A DNA stretch of 44,693 nucleotides from Oscillospiraceae bacterium (GTDB taxonomy: Bacteria; Bacillota; Clostridia; Oscillospirales; Oscillospiraceae): NCBI GenBank assembly GCA_015067945.1, contig SVLM01000015.1, positions 1-44,693 on the forward strand, written 5' to 3'. Positions 33,286 through 42,114 of this stretch are shown one piece after another; the first letter of the stretch is position 1, and each line of letters begins with the position of its first letter. A model generated the notes under the pieces. The model had not been told where the DNA came from. It did not search any database and was given only the letters and a program-made list of their open reading frames with translations. The position numbers were made by a program, and so were the translations under genes.

Positions 33286-33480
33286 TCAAGTAAAGATGTG
33301 GAACGCCACACCGCAAATAATCAGCAAAACCAGCAGACAAGGTAGCACGATGACCAGAAAACCTGCAATCACCATTGCCAGGCCATCCTTCCAACTAACC
33401 TTTTCTTCCTGCATTTGCTCACGAAAAGCAGCTTCCTGCTCTTTCGTAGATTTCTTCAGTCTGTTGAAAAATGGGAACAT
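33286..33480 (-). CDS. Small membrane protein at the end of the opp operon
   Basis: A 64-residue protein. The first 30 residues are charged and hydrophilic (FNRLKKSTKEQEAAFREQMQ), followed by a Trp-Lys-Asp junction and one 25-residue hydrophobic segment (LVIVLPCLLVLLIICGVAF) ending close to the C-terminus. The ATG at 33480 has a perfect GGAGG about 7 bases before it, which supports a real gene. It lies 18 bases after oppF on the same strand, so it belongs to the transporter transcript. I do not recognise a family. It could be a small subunit that stabilises the permease or an unrelated tail gene. Confidence 0.7.
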   Translation of the reverse strand: MFPFFNRLKKSTKEQEAAFREQMQEEKVSWKDGLAMVIAGFLVIVLPCLLVLLIICGVAFHIFT

Positions 33481-33498
33481 CACGATTCCTCCAAAGAC

Positions 33499-35124
33499 TT
33501 ACTGTTTATCACCGCACTGATTGATTTTGAACAGATAATCGCCGTTCTCATCCAACTTTGCTTCAGGGAAGTGGCAGGTTACGAAGTGGCCGGGAGAAAC
33601 CTCGGTGGTGGGAGGTGGCACACGCTTGCACTTGCCGCACGCCATATAGCACCGGGTGTGGAACTTACAGCCCTCGGGAGGACGGATGGGGCTGGGAATA
33701 TTGCCCTCAAGCAGAATGCGTTCTTTCTTCAGAGCATTCACATCCGTTGTGGGAATGGATGATATAAGGGCAACAGTGTAGGGGTGGCGAGGATCTGCGA
33801 AGATCTCCTCAGCGGTGCCCATCTCAACCATATTGCCAAGATACATAACGCCAATACGGTCAGAAATGTATCGAACAACGGACAGATCGTGGGAGATGAA
33901 CAGATAGGTCAGATTTTCCTTTTCCTTCAGTTCCTCCAACAGATTAATGATCTGAGATTGAATGGATACGTCCAAAGCGGAAACGCATTCGTCACAGACG
34001 ATGAACTTGGGTTTGACAGCCAAAGCACGGGCAATACAGATACGCTGACGCTGACCACCGGAAAACTGGTGGGGATAACGGTGCAGCATATAGTCCTGCA
34101 GACCGCACTGCTCCATAATCTGGATGATATAGTCCTTCATCTGGGCATCGCCAGCTTTGAAGAACTTGTGAGTGATCAGGCCCTCACCAATGATTTGGCC
34201 CACTGTCATACGGGGATTCAAGGATGAATAGGGATCCTGGAAGATGATCTGAATATCCTTCCGAAGCACACGCATTTCACTGTACTTCAGGCGGCTCAAA
34301 TCAATACCGTTATCCAGCATTGCCTCGTATTCCCGGAACTTGGCATTGTCGGCATACTTTGCCTTGCAAGCGAGCACAGCGGCATCAGCCTCTGCCAATT
34401 GGGCACTCAGCTTTTCCTGCTCAGGGATCAGCTTTTCCTTCTTTGCACGGTAGGAATCTGCCTTCTTTTGTGCCTGTGCAATTTTTGCAGCAGGATTTTT
34501 GACAGTTTCATCCTCAGACAATTCCTTAGCGATGGCTTCATAAAACGCAATCTCACCATCCAGATCACGAATCTGCTCGTTTAGCTTGCTGATTTTGATA
34601 CTGACCTCAAACTTCTTCAGCAACAGAGCGGCACCCTCGCGAGGATCATCCAATGCAGCAAAGCCGCCCAGAATCTTTACAACATTCTGGAAAGCAGTTT
34701 CCGCTTCGGCAGCAGAGAGATTTTTTCTCTGGTGCTGATCGGAAGTCGCATTCTCTCCTGCTGCATCACAATTAGCGGCAGCAGTAGCGGCCTTTGCCTG
34801 CAGTTTCTTGTAGTGTGCAATCATCTTAGGAGCACTACGCATAGTTTTCGCTGCATAGGAAGGAACAAATTCCTCCAACGTACGGCCATAATACATGGTG
34901 CTGCCGGCCGTCTGATCATACAGCTGTAAAATTGTACGCCCCAGAGTGGACTTACCGCAGCCGGACTCACCGACCAAACCAAAAGTTTCGCCATTCTGGA
35001 TATCGATGGTGATTTCCTCGTTTGCACGGACGTACAGCTGCTCCCTCTGGAAGATGCTGGACTTAGCGATAGGGAAATATTTCTTAAGATTCGTGATCGA
35101 TAAGAGCGTGTTTGTGTTCTTCAC
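33499..35124 (-). CDS. oppF: Oligopeptide ABC transporter ATP-binding protein OppF with a large insertion
   Basis: One of the two ATPases of a peptide importer. Walker A is GLVGESGCGKST (about residues 49-60), the Q-loop IIFQDPYSSLNPRM, the signature HQFSGGQRQRICIARAL, Walker B KFIVCDECVSALDV, the switch His in LFISHDLS, and the C-terminal oligopeptide-binding region with a cysteine cluster (FHTRCYMACGKCKRV). Between Walker A and the Q-loop there are about 190 extra residues (roughly 90-285), rich in Ala, Lys and Glu and predicted to be coiled coil; normal OppF has about 45 residues there and a total length near 320. It starts with GTG at 35124 after AGGAGG, overlapping the end of oppD by 41 bases. 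The insertion keeps the frame, so it is real, but its job is unknown. Confidence 0.92.
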   Translation of the reverse strand: MKNTNTLLSITNLKKYFPIAKSSIFQREQLYVRANEEITIDIQNGETFGLVGESGCGKSTLGRTILQLYDQTAGSTMYYGRTLEEFVPSYAAKTMRSAPKMIAHYKKLQAKAATAAANCDAAGENATSDQHQRKNLSAAEAETAFQNVVKILGGFAALDDPREGAALLLKKFEVSIKISKLNEQIRDLDGEIAFYEAIAKELSEDETVKNPAAKIAQAQKKADSYRAKKEKLIPEQEKLSAQLAEADAAVLACKAKYADNAKFREYEAMLDNGIDLSRLKYSEMRVLRKDIQIIFQDPYSSLNPRMTVGQIIGEGLITHKFFKAGDAQMKDYIIQIMEQCGLQDYMLHRYPHQFSGGQRQRICIARALAVKPKFIVCDECVSALDVSIQSQIINLLEELKEKENLTYLFISHDLSVVRYISDRIGVMYLGNMVEMGTAEEIFADPRHPYTVALISSIPTTDVNALKKERILLEGNIPSPIRPPEGCKFHTRCYMACGKCKRVPPPTTEVSPGHFVTCHFPEAKLDENGDYLFKINQCGDKQ

Positions 35125-36103
35125 TGTTGCGTACCTCCTTTTCAGGATAATGGCACCGAATCTTCTGGCCCGGTGTTACTTCCAGAAGCGCAGGCTCCTC
35201 CTCAAGACACTTTGCAGTTGCGTACTTGCAACGGGGTGCAAACTTGCAGCCACGGGGCAATGCCAGAGGATGAGGAACAACACCGGGAATGGGTTCGAGC
35301 TTGTGGGTAATATTGTCGATACGAGGAATAGAGTGCATCAATCCCTCAGTGTAAGGATGGCTGGTGGGACAATCTGTAAAGATCATCTTTGCAGAGGTCT
35401 GCTCAACCACTTGTCCGCAGTACATAACAACCACATCGTCAGCCATCTCGTTAATAACACCCAAATCGTGGGTAATGAAGATAATGGCAGTACCATTCTC
35501 TCTTTGCAGGTCGTTCATCAGCCGCAGAATCTGTGCCTGAATCGTAACGTCCAACGCGGTGGTAGGCTCGTCCGCGATCAAAATCTTGGGTTTGCAAGCC
35601 AGTGCCATTGCAATCATAACACGCTGGCGCATACCACCGGAAAGCTGGTGGGGATACTGACGCAGAACAGCTTCAGGATTGGGGATCTGTACGGCATGAA
35701 GCATCTCCAGTGCTTTTTTCTCTGCTTCCTTCTTGCTCATGTTCTGATGGATCATGAAGGGCTCAGACAGCTGCTTTTTGACTGTGAACACGGGGTTCAG
35801 GCTGGTCATAGGCTCCTGGAAAATGACGGAAATCTTGTTGCCACGGATCTCATACATTTCCTGCTGGCTCAGCTTGGTCAGGTCCTTGCCCTCGAAGATC
35901 ACTTCGCCATCGGCAATATAACCATTGCCATCGAGCAACTGCAGGATGCTCATTGCGGAAACGGACTTACCGGAACCGGACTCACCAACGATACCGATGG
36001 TCTTGCCGGGTTCCAGTGCATAGGAAACATCGTTAACAGCCTTAACGATACCTTTTCTGGTCTTGAAATAGGTATGAAGATTCTTTACTTCTAACAAAGC
36101 CAT
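35084..36103 (-). CDS. oppD: Oligopeptide ABC transporter ATP-binding protein OppD
   Basis: The second ATPase of the importer, 339 residues, normal length. Walker A is [18 protein letters not shown] near residue 36, the Q-loop [14 protein letters not shown], the signature [17 protein letters not shown], Walker [14 protein letters not shown], the switch His in [10 protein letters not shown], and the C-terminal cysteine region [13 protein letters not shown] that in this family may hold an iron-sulfur cluster. It lies 18 bases after oppC and overlaps oppF. With OppB and OppC it powers peptide uptake through the inner membrane. Confidence 0.96.
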   Translation of the reverse strand: MALLEVKNLHTYFKTRKGIVKAVNDVSYALEPGKTIGIVGESGSGKSVSAMSILQLLDGNGYIADGEVIFEGKDLTKLSQQEMYEIRGNKISVIFQEPMTSLNPVFTVKKQLSEPFMIHQNMSKKEAEKKALEMLHAVQIPNPEAVLRQYPHQLSGGMRQRVMIAMALACKPKILIADEPTTALDVTIQAQILRLMNDLQRENGTAIIFITHDLGVINEMADDVVVMYCGQVVEQTSAKMIFTDCPTSHPYTEGLMHSIPRIDNITHKLEPIPGVVPHPLALPRGCKFAPRCKYATAKCLEEEPALLEVTPGQKIRCHYPEKEVRNSEEHKHALIDHES

Positions 36104-36121
36104 AATTCTACCTCCATCCTA

Positions 36122-38089
36122 TTATCTTTCCTGACTGCTCTTGGGATCGAGAACATCTCGAAGAGCGTCGCCGATAATGTTGATGCTGATGGTGGCAATT
36201 GCCAGGAAAATGGCAGGGAACACCCACTGCCACCAGTAGTTCTGGATGACGATGGAGTTGTTTGCACCATAGAGCATATTGCCCCAAGTAGGCGTGGGCT
36301 GCTGAACGCCGAAGCCCAGATAAGACAGACTGGATTCGGTCAGCATACAGCCGGCAAAGTCCAGCGTCAGGTTCACCAAAATGATGGATGCCACATTGGG
36401 CAGAATGTGCTTGAAGGCGATCCGGCTCTCCTTGATGCCCATGGACTGGGCAGCAATAACGAATTCCTTTTCACGCTCTGCCAGCACCTGGGCACGAATC
36501 ATTCTTGCAAGACCGGTCCAGCTCAGCAGGCCAAGGATGCACATAATGATGAAGATTCGCGTTGTTTCATCAATGGGCTTTGTTCTGATAACATACGACA
36601 GCATCATTGCAAAGGGCAGGAACGGAATAGATGAGCAAATCTCGGTGATACGCATCAGCAGCATATCCACCCAGCCGCCGAAGTAGCCAGAGATACAGCC
36701 AACGATAATTGCGATAATGGTGGAAACGATAACTGCAACTGCACCGATGGTCATGGTCATCTTACCACCGTGGATAATGCGAGTCAGGATGTCACGACCC
36801 CGGTTATCAGTGCCGAACAGATAGCCCCTAAAGCCGGATTTCTCGGTGACTTCGTCGTCTTCGTTTACCAGATAGGTCTGCTTGGAGCCGGCAAAGACCT
36901 TGGTGGCCTTGGAGCCGCTCACATTGGTCTGACCGCCGTCGTTATGGCCCCATGCGTACACGGTACCATCCTCGGTCAGTGCCACAAAGTGACGGGTACC
37001 GGCAACAACAGAGACATATTTCTCTCCTGCAGCCAGTGCCGGAGTACTGTTTTCGCCATAGCGGGCTGCACCGAAGGTTACGATGCTGCCGTCTTCCATA
37101 ACGAGGGCATAGCAGTTGTCGGTCGCAGCGATGTCAACGACCTTCTTACCCCGCAGGTAAGCACGCAGGTCGGTGATCTTGCCTTCCGTGGAGGAGTAGG
37201 CGGTGGTACCCATAAAGCTCAGGGAGTTACCGCCGGTGACGGTACCGTCCTTCAGAAGCACAAGTGCATAGAAATTAGAGAACGCAACCTTCTGAACATT
37301 GGTGTTCATCTTGCTGCTGGTGGTAAGCTCCTCCAGGCTGAGCATTGCATTCTTATTGCCCCAGGCATACAAAGTGCCGTCCTTCATAACGATGGCAGAA
37401 CACTGATAGCCGCAAATCAGCTGCTGAACCTCAGTGTAATCCACAGCACCGGTGAGGATGCGCTTGGGCATTTCGATATAGAACTGATCGTCGCCTTCCT
37501 TCAGGGAGCCGTACTGACCATTATTCTTGTTGCCCCAGCCAACCACCTTACCACCGGTGGTGATGGCGATGATGTGGTCAGAGCCGGCAGCGGCAAAAGC
37601 CACATTGCCGTCCGCGATTTCCTCGGGGAACTGGGCCATATCGATATTGGTCATAGTATTCTCGGTCACGCCCCAGATATACAACTTTTTGTCATTACTG
37701 ACACCAATGCTGAAGTTGGCGTAGCCGCTGATATCTTTCACATTGCCGGCAAGCTCGTCCGGAACACTCAGGAAGGTATAGTTGGGGGCGATGTTTGCCT
37801 GCAGGGCATCGGTATAAGTCAGGTCCATAGGCACGAACTCAGGTCCGATAAAGACAAGCATGAACATTGCAACCAGAACAATCAGTGCAGCAACAGCTAG
37901 CTTACGGCGAAAAAACGCCTTCACGGTCATCATGCCGGGGCTCTCGATCTTTTCAACAAAGAGCTTTTCGTCTTCGGTCAGCTCCTTGCTGGCACCCATA
38001 AACATTCGCTTGGTCCAGCGCCACAGCGTTGCACCAATACGGACAAAAACATTCTTTTTGGCAGTATTCTTTTCTTGATTCCTTGACAT
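36122..38089 (-). CDS. oppC: Oligopeptide ABC transporter permease OppC with an RCC1-like extracellular insertion
   Basis: A fusion-like permease of 655 residues, against about 300 for usual OppC. Residues 1-63 are cytoplasmic; the first membrane helix is about 64-82. Residues about 115-415 are an inserted beta-propeller-like domain with RCC1-type repeats, shown by recurring W-G and D-G-T motifs (KLYIWG, VVGWGNKNNGQYG, DGTLYAWGNKN, DGTVYAWGHNDGGQ). After this, normal OppC resumes at YLFGTDNRGRDILTRII, with further helices, the EAA-type loop (AAQSMGIKESRIAFKHILPN) and LTESSLSYLGFG. The insertion lies in the first external loop, so it should face the cell surface. It might contact the binding protein, the wall or substrates. 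It is in frame, with a good ATG, between oppB and oppD. Confidence 0.93.
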   Translation of the reverse strand: MSRNQEKNTAKKNVFVRIGATLWRWTKRMFMGASKELTEDEKLFVEKIESPGMMTVKAFFRRKLAVAALIVLVAMFMLVFIGPEFVPMDLTYTDALQANIAPNYTFLSVPDELAGNVKDISGYANFSIGVSNDKKLYIWGVTENTMTNIDMAQFPEEIADGNVAFAAAGSDHIIAITTGGKVVGWGNKNNGQYGSLKEGDDQFYIEMPKRILTGAVDYTEVQQLICGYQCSAIVMKDGTLYAWGNKNAMLSLEELTTSSKMNTNVQKVAFSNFYALVLLKDGTVTGGNSLSFMGTTAYSSTEGKITDLRAYLRGKKVVDIAATDNCYALVMEDGSIVTFGAARYGENSTPALAAGEKYVSVVAGTRHFVALTEDGTVYAWGHNDGGQTNVSGSKATKVFAGSKQTYLVNEDDEVTEKSGFRGYLFGTDNRGRDILTRIIHGGKMTMTIGAVAVIVSTIIAIIVGCISGYFGGWVDMLLMRITEICSSIPFLPFAMMLSYVIRTKPIDETTRIFIIMCILGLLSWTGLARMIRAQVLAEREKEFVIAAQSMGIKESRIAFKHILPNVASIILVNLTLDFAGCMLTESSLSYLGFGVQQPTPTWGNMLYGANNSIVIQNYWWQWVFPAIFLAIATISINIIGDALRDVLDPKSSQER

Positions 38090-38103
38090 AAAACACCGCC
38101 TCC

Positions 38104-39123
38104 TTACTTATTGACACGTACACGGGGATCGACAAGGCCGTAAGCCAGGTCAATCAGAAGATTGCCGAACAATGCGATGGTAATATAGAACATCTGCAGG
38201 GCCAGCACGACTTCGTTATCGTTGCCGTTCAGGGCATTGTAATAGGTCTTGCCGATACCGTTAAGTGCAAAGATGTTCTCGACCATCATAGAGCCGCCGA
38301 AAATACCCAGGAACCAGCCGATGATCAGGGTGGTGATGGGAAGCAGCGCATTTCGCCATGCATGGGAGTAGATAACGATCTTCTCACGCAGACCCTTTGC
38401 ACGGGCCGTACGGACACAGTCCATATTCAGTGCTTCAATCATGGAAGCACGGACGAAACGGGTCATACCGCCCAGGGAGGTGAATGTCATAACGATCAAG
38501 GGCAGTGCCATATGATACATACGATCCCAGAACTTGTCCCAATCGGACCATTCCAGGCTGCCTGCAGTCTGCATGCCGGACACGGGGAACCAGCCTAAAA
38601 GAATCGCAAACACCCAGATAAACACGATTGCCAGAATAAAGGTAGGCAGACTGTAGCCTACGATGGTGCCAACCTGCACTGCAACATCCCGCTTACTGCC
38701 CCGCTTCACGGCACAGAAAATACCCAAAGGAATGGTTATTCCCAACGCCAGAATGGTTGCAAAGATGTTGATAAAAATAGTATTTTTCATGGGTTCCACA
38801 ATCACTTCGGACACGGGTTTGCCGAATTTTGAGGAATCGCCAAAATCCCCCTGCAGAATGCCGTTGTACGTGCCGTCTGCATAGGGATAAACTCCGATCC
38901 AACGGAGATATCTTTCAAATTTAGTGCCGTTCGTTCCTAATTTCTCTTGCCAATATTGATAGCGCTCGTTATAATCGAGCTTCTTATTTGCAGTAATATC
39001 ATTGCGAGCGAACTCAGCCGCCTTATCAATGGGCAACATATTGTAAATCATAAACAGCAGGAACGAGAGGATAAAGAAAACGAGTACGATATACAGTACT
39101 CTCTTCACCATATATTTGCCCAT
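38104..39123 (-). CDS. oppB: Oligopeptide ABC transporter permease OppB
   Basis: A 339-residue inner-membrane permease with six helices. The first helix is YIVLVFFILSFLLFMIYNML; an external domain follows (GDFGDSSKFGKPVSEVI); then the transmembrane core with the EAA loop (ARAKGLREKIVIYSHAWRN) near residue 240, and the C-terminal GLVDPRVRV. Length and order are normal. It comes 138 bases after oppA, with a hairpin between, and 14 bases before oppC. It pairs with OppC to form the peptide channel. Confidence 0.96.
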   Translation of the reverse strand: MGKYMVKRVLYIVLVFFILSFLLFMIYNMLPIDKAAEFARNDITANKKLDYNERYQYWQEKLGTNGTKFERYLRWIGVYPYADGTYNGILQGDFGDSSKFGKPVSEVIVEPMKNTIFINIFATILALGITIPLGIFCAVKRGSKRDVAVQVGTIVGYSLPTFILAIVFIWVFAILLGWFPVSGMQTAGSLEWSDWDKFWDRMYHMALPLIVMTFTSLGGMTRFVRASMIEALNMDCVRTARAKGLREKIVIYSHAWRNALLPITTLIIGWFLGIFGGSMMVENIFALNGIGKTYYNALNGNDNEVVLALQMFYITIALFGNLLIDLAYGLVDPRVRVNK

Positions 39124-39179
39124 AGGGTATCCTCCATTCTTCTTTCCCCTATTGGGAAAGAATGTCTAAACAGTAATGT

Positions 39180-39211
39180 ATAGCTAGGGCGTTTTTCAAC
39201 GCCCTAGCTAT
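39180..39211 (-). repeat. Intercistronic hairpin between oppA and oppB
   Basis: A perfect 12-bp stem (39180-39191 with 39200-39211, 8-base loop). On the coding (minus) strand no T-run follows, so it is probably an mRNA stabiliser or partial stop that keeps oppA, the binding protein, in excess of the permease. Confidence 0.65.
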
Positions 39212-39261
39212 TTAGTTTGCCAATGTTAGGTTGTTATTTGCCCCGAAAGGCAATGTGAAAA

Positions 39262-41448
39262 TTACTTGTAGTTCTCCATGAAGTCAGCTTCGTCCATGAA
39301 GTAGGTGTAGCTGTAGTCAGCATACATATCCTGATCGATGGTCCAGTTGAAGGAGAAGTCGTAGATAGCACTGGTGAAGCCAGTAGCGTAGTTGATGCCA
39401 CAGCACTTAGCAACGCCGTCCCAGCCGTACTCCTCGATCTGCAGGTACTCGCCGTACAGGCCAGAGGTGAAGTCACAGCTGGTGTAGGTGATGTACATGC
39501 CGATAGCGGAAGTAGCGTTGGGGTTGGTCTGCCATGCAGTGATCAGCATGTCAGTAACATTGTTGGGCTGAGTGCCATACCAGTTGAAGGCCAGAGGCAT
39601 GTAGTAAGCACCGTCGATCTTAACGGTCTTGTACTTGCCGTCGGTGGTAGCATACTGGATGTTCTGCTTGCTCAGCTCGTAGCCTTCCAGCTTCTTGTAA
39701 CGGATGTCGTCCTTAGAAGCGTCGAAAGCTTCACCCTTGCTGTTGTAGACCCAGCCGTCAGCTTCCAGAACAGCGATAGCGGAGTCAGAGCTGTAAGCAT
39801 ACTGGTTCAGCAGGATGGTGTCAGCGTTAGCCTTGTAAGAGGAAGAACCGGTGTAGTAGGGGCCGTGCACGACAGTGCCGTAGCCGCCGGTGAAGCTCTG
39901 AGCGAACTCAGGACGGTTGATGGTGTACAGGATAGCCTGACGGACAGACTGGAAGGAAGCGGGGCCCAGGTCGCAACGCAGACCGATGAAGCCGTAACCG
40001 GCACGGTCGTAGTGGGTCTCGGCGTACTTGTCGGGGTTAGCCTCAACAACAGCCAGAGCAGCCTTGGTCTCTTCGCCGCCGGTGATGCCTGCCAGAACGT
40101 CAACCTGACCGGAGGTGAACTGGTCCATCTGAGTCTCGGAGACGATCTTGACGTAGGTGATGGTCTGGATGGTAGCCTTGCCGCGAGCGTCATCGCCGGG
40201 GTAGTAGGGGTTCAGCTCCAGAGTAGCAACCAGAGCGGAAGCATCGTAATCCTTAACAACATAAGGACCGGAGTAAGGCAGGCTGGAGTTCCACTTCAGG
40301 TTCTCAACGATAGTAGCAGCCATGGTGAAGGTATTCTTGCCGTCAACCTCTGCCTTGGCATAGAAGCCGTCGGACAGGCCGCAGGACTTATCCTCGTTCA
40401 CAACGATCTCATTCTCGCCCAGGTACATAGCCAGAGGAGTGGGGCCGAAGCCGGCGTAGGACTGCACATAGTAGTAGTCAGCATAGTCAGCTGCGAAAGT
40501 AACAGCAAAGGTGTAGTCATCGATCAGCTTAACGCCCTCGAAGTAAACCTTCTCGCCCTCGCCCTCGTAAGCCTTGAATGCCTCGTAGCCAACCAGAGTC
40601 ATGCCGGAGTTGCCGGTGCCGCCAGCAGCAACGGAAACAGCGGTGGAGTTAGCCAGAATGGAAGCAATGTAGTTCTTTGCATTAATTGCAGAGCCGTCGG
40701 AGAACTTCATGTCGTCACGGACCTTGATAGTGTAGGTCAGAGTGCCGTCTTCGTTCTTAGTGGAGGTGGGAACCTCGGCCAGAGCCTGCATGTTCCACAT
40801 CATAGCACCGTCAGGACCGGTCTGAACAGTAGCGAAACCGGAAGTCAGGTTCTCGATGTCCAGGTCGGAAGAGCCGGGGCTGGACTTGCCCCAAGAGGAA
40901 GCGCGGAATGCGCCGGACAGCTCGGTGCTGGAGCCCAGGATGACGGAGTTGTTCTCGCCAGCCTTGACGTTAGCAGCGATGATAGCATCAGCAGCACCCC
41001 AGTAGGGAGTGGTCACAAAGTTCTCAATCTTAGCGTTGTACAGATCGAAATACTGGTTGGAGTACAGGGGGACTGCCAAAGCCTGGTTATTCCATCTCTG
41101 AACATACAGCTTCCACCACTGGTTGTAAACAGCCTCAGCGGTTTCGTAGCTACCAGCGGGCTTGCAGTTGTAAACCATAGCCATGGACAGGAAGTCCATA
41201 CCCAGTTCGTACTTCACACCCTCATAGGTAACGTATGCCAGACCGGTATCGGGGTCCTCTTCCACCATGTCGATGGTGATGTTGGCACCGATTGCTTCGT
41301 AGACGGACTCGTAGCTTTCGTGCTCGATAGCGTCTGCAAGATCGATCGGCTGATAAATGTCTTTGTTGCCCTCTTCGGCCGGTGCGCAGCCTGCGAACAG
41401 GCCCAGAGCCAGAACAAGAGCCAAAGCGATTGCCAGAATCTTCTTCAT
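39262..41448 (-). CDS. oppA: Oligopeptide-binding lipoprotein OppA
   Basis: The extracellular substrate-binding protein of the transporter, 728 residues. Residues 1-21 are a lipoprotein signal (ALALVLALGLFAGC, lipid-modified Cys21). The family-5 solute-binding domain begins near residue 170 and includes YTIKVRDDMKFSDGSAINAK and the hinge regions YSGPYVVKDYD and VRQAILYTINRPEFAQSF. The protein is longer than usual OppA (about 540), mainly because of about 140 residues before the binding domain. The ATG at 41448 follows AGGAGG. It leads the operon behind a near-consensus promoter, fitting high expression. Peptide uptake is inferred from family and operon; the real ligand is unknown. Confidence 0.95.
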   Translation of the reverse strand: MKKILAIALALVLALGLFAGCAPAEEGNKDIYQPIDLADAIEHESYESVYEAIGANITIDMVEEDPDTGLAYVTYEGVKYELGMDFLSMAMVYNCKPAGSYETAEAVYNQWWKLYVQRWNNQALAVPLYSNQYFDLYNAKIENFVTTPYWGAADAIIAANVKAGENNSVILGSSTELSGAFRASSWGKSSPGSSDLDIENLTSGFATVQTGPDGAMMWNMQALAEVPTSTKNEDGTLTYTIKVRDDMKFSDGSAINAKNYIASILANSTAVSVAAGGTGNSGMTLVGYEAFKAYEGEGEKVYFEGVKLIDDYTFAVTFAADYADYYYVQSYAGFGPTPLAMYLGENEIVVNEDKSCGLSDGFYAKAEVDGKNTFTMAATIVENLKWNSSLPYSGPYVVKDYDASALVATLELNPYYPGDDARGKATIQTITYVKIVSETQMDQFTSGQVDVLAGITGGEETKAALAVVEANPDKYAETHYDRAGYGFIGLRCDLGPASFQSVRQAILYTINRPEFAQSFTGGYGTVVHGPYYTGSSSYKANADTILLNQYAYSSDSAIAVLEADGWVYNSKGEAFDASKDDIRYKKLEGYELSKQNIQYATTDGKYKTVKIDGAYYMPLAFNWYGTQPNNVTDMLITAWQTNPNATSAIGMYITYTSCDFTSGLYGEYLQIEEYGWDGVAKCCGINYATGFTSAIYDFSFNWTIDQDMYADYSYTYFMDEADFMENYK

Positions 41449-41589
41449 TATAGTTTCCTCCTAATTTTAATTTTTCATTTTTCGGAGAGATTATTCCCTT
41501 TCCCCTGTAAAAAAGCAAACGTCCTCTCCTGAAAGACTTTTAAGAGTATAGATCCCCCCTACCCGGGAAGTCACTAAACTCATTCTTAG

Positions 41590-41618
41590 ATTCTACAACA
41601 ATATAGCGGTCATGTCAA
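41590..41618 (-). promoter_or_regulatory. Promoter of the opp operon
   Basis: On the minus strand there is a perfect TTGACA (41618-41613), an exact 17-base spacer and TAGAAT (41595-41590). It would start near 41583, leaving a leader of about 135 bases. Confidence 0.85.
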
Positions 41619-41640
41619 TCTTTTTTTCTTTTTCGGGTTT

Positions 41641-42062
41641 TTATGTGTATTTTTGCATAAAAGCTCACCATATATCAATTTTTTTATTGTTGAACCTGTT
41701 TATTGCCTAAACCAGCGTCCCCACCGGCAGACATATATATTTATATGTAACGGTGGTGTAATCATGCTGCTTGTAATATAAAATCCGTCATAAAAAATTG
41801 AAACTTTGTTAATAACCATCTGATATCATTTCGAGAATCTTTCCAATCTATATCCCTCATTCTTCATCTTTCGGCATAACCATATCACACCATAACAAAT
41901 GTGTCAGGTTTTTCAATAACACTTACCGCGAGGCCTCCGGCTGACGCAGTTGATAGTATATGCGAAGAACCAGCACCAATTCGGATCCAGCGTTGGCATC
42001 ATTTCTTGGCGTCGAACGCATAAATCATAATCACAGGGGGGTATGATTTTGGGGAAAGAAGA
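41641..42062. other. Intergenic region without recognised gene
   Basis: About 420 bases, mostly AT-rich in the left two thirds and mixed toward the right. No open frame with a ribosome site, no tRNA-like fold and no known riboswitch core was seen. The stretch 41928-42022 is less AT-rich than its surroundings and could be a decayed gene fragment or part of a small RNA; I cannot tell. Confidence 0.6.
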
Positions 42063-42063
42063 C

Positions 42064-42103
42064 GCCGCTACCGCGGCGTGGTAATTCACGCTGCGATAGC
42101 GGC
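42064..42103 (-). terminator. Terminator-like hairpin after the BspA-type gene
   Basis: A 17-base stem (42064-42080 with 42087-42103; two imperfect pairs, one a wobble) lies just after the stop, followed on the minus strand by a T/C-rich run. Confidence 0.72.
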
Positions 42104-42114
42104 TTGGGTTATGT

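Noticed and set aside
39865..41532. A 555-codon open frame on the plus strand opposite oppA
   Set aside because: Low-complexity Gly/Val/Ser composition and full overlap with a well-supported oppA; a codon-bias shadow.
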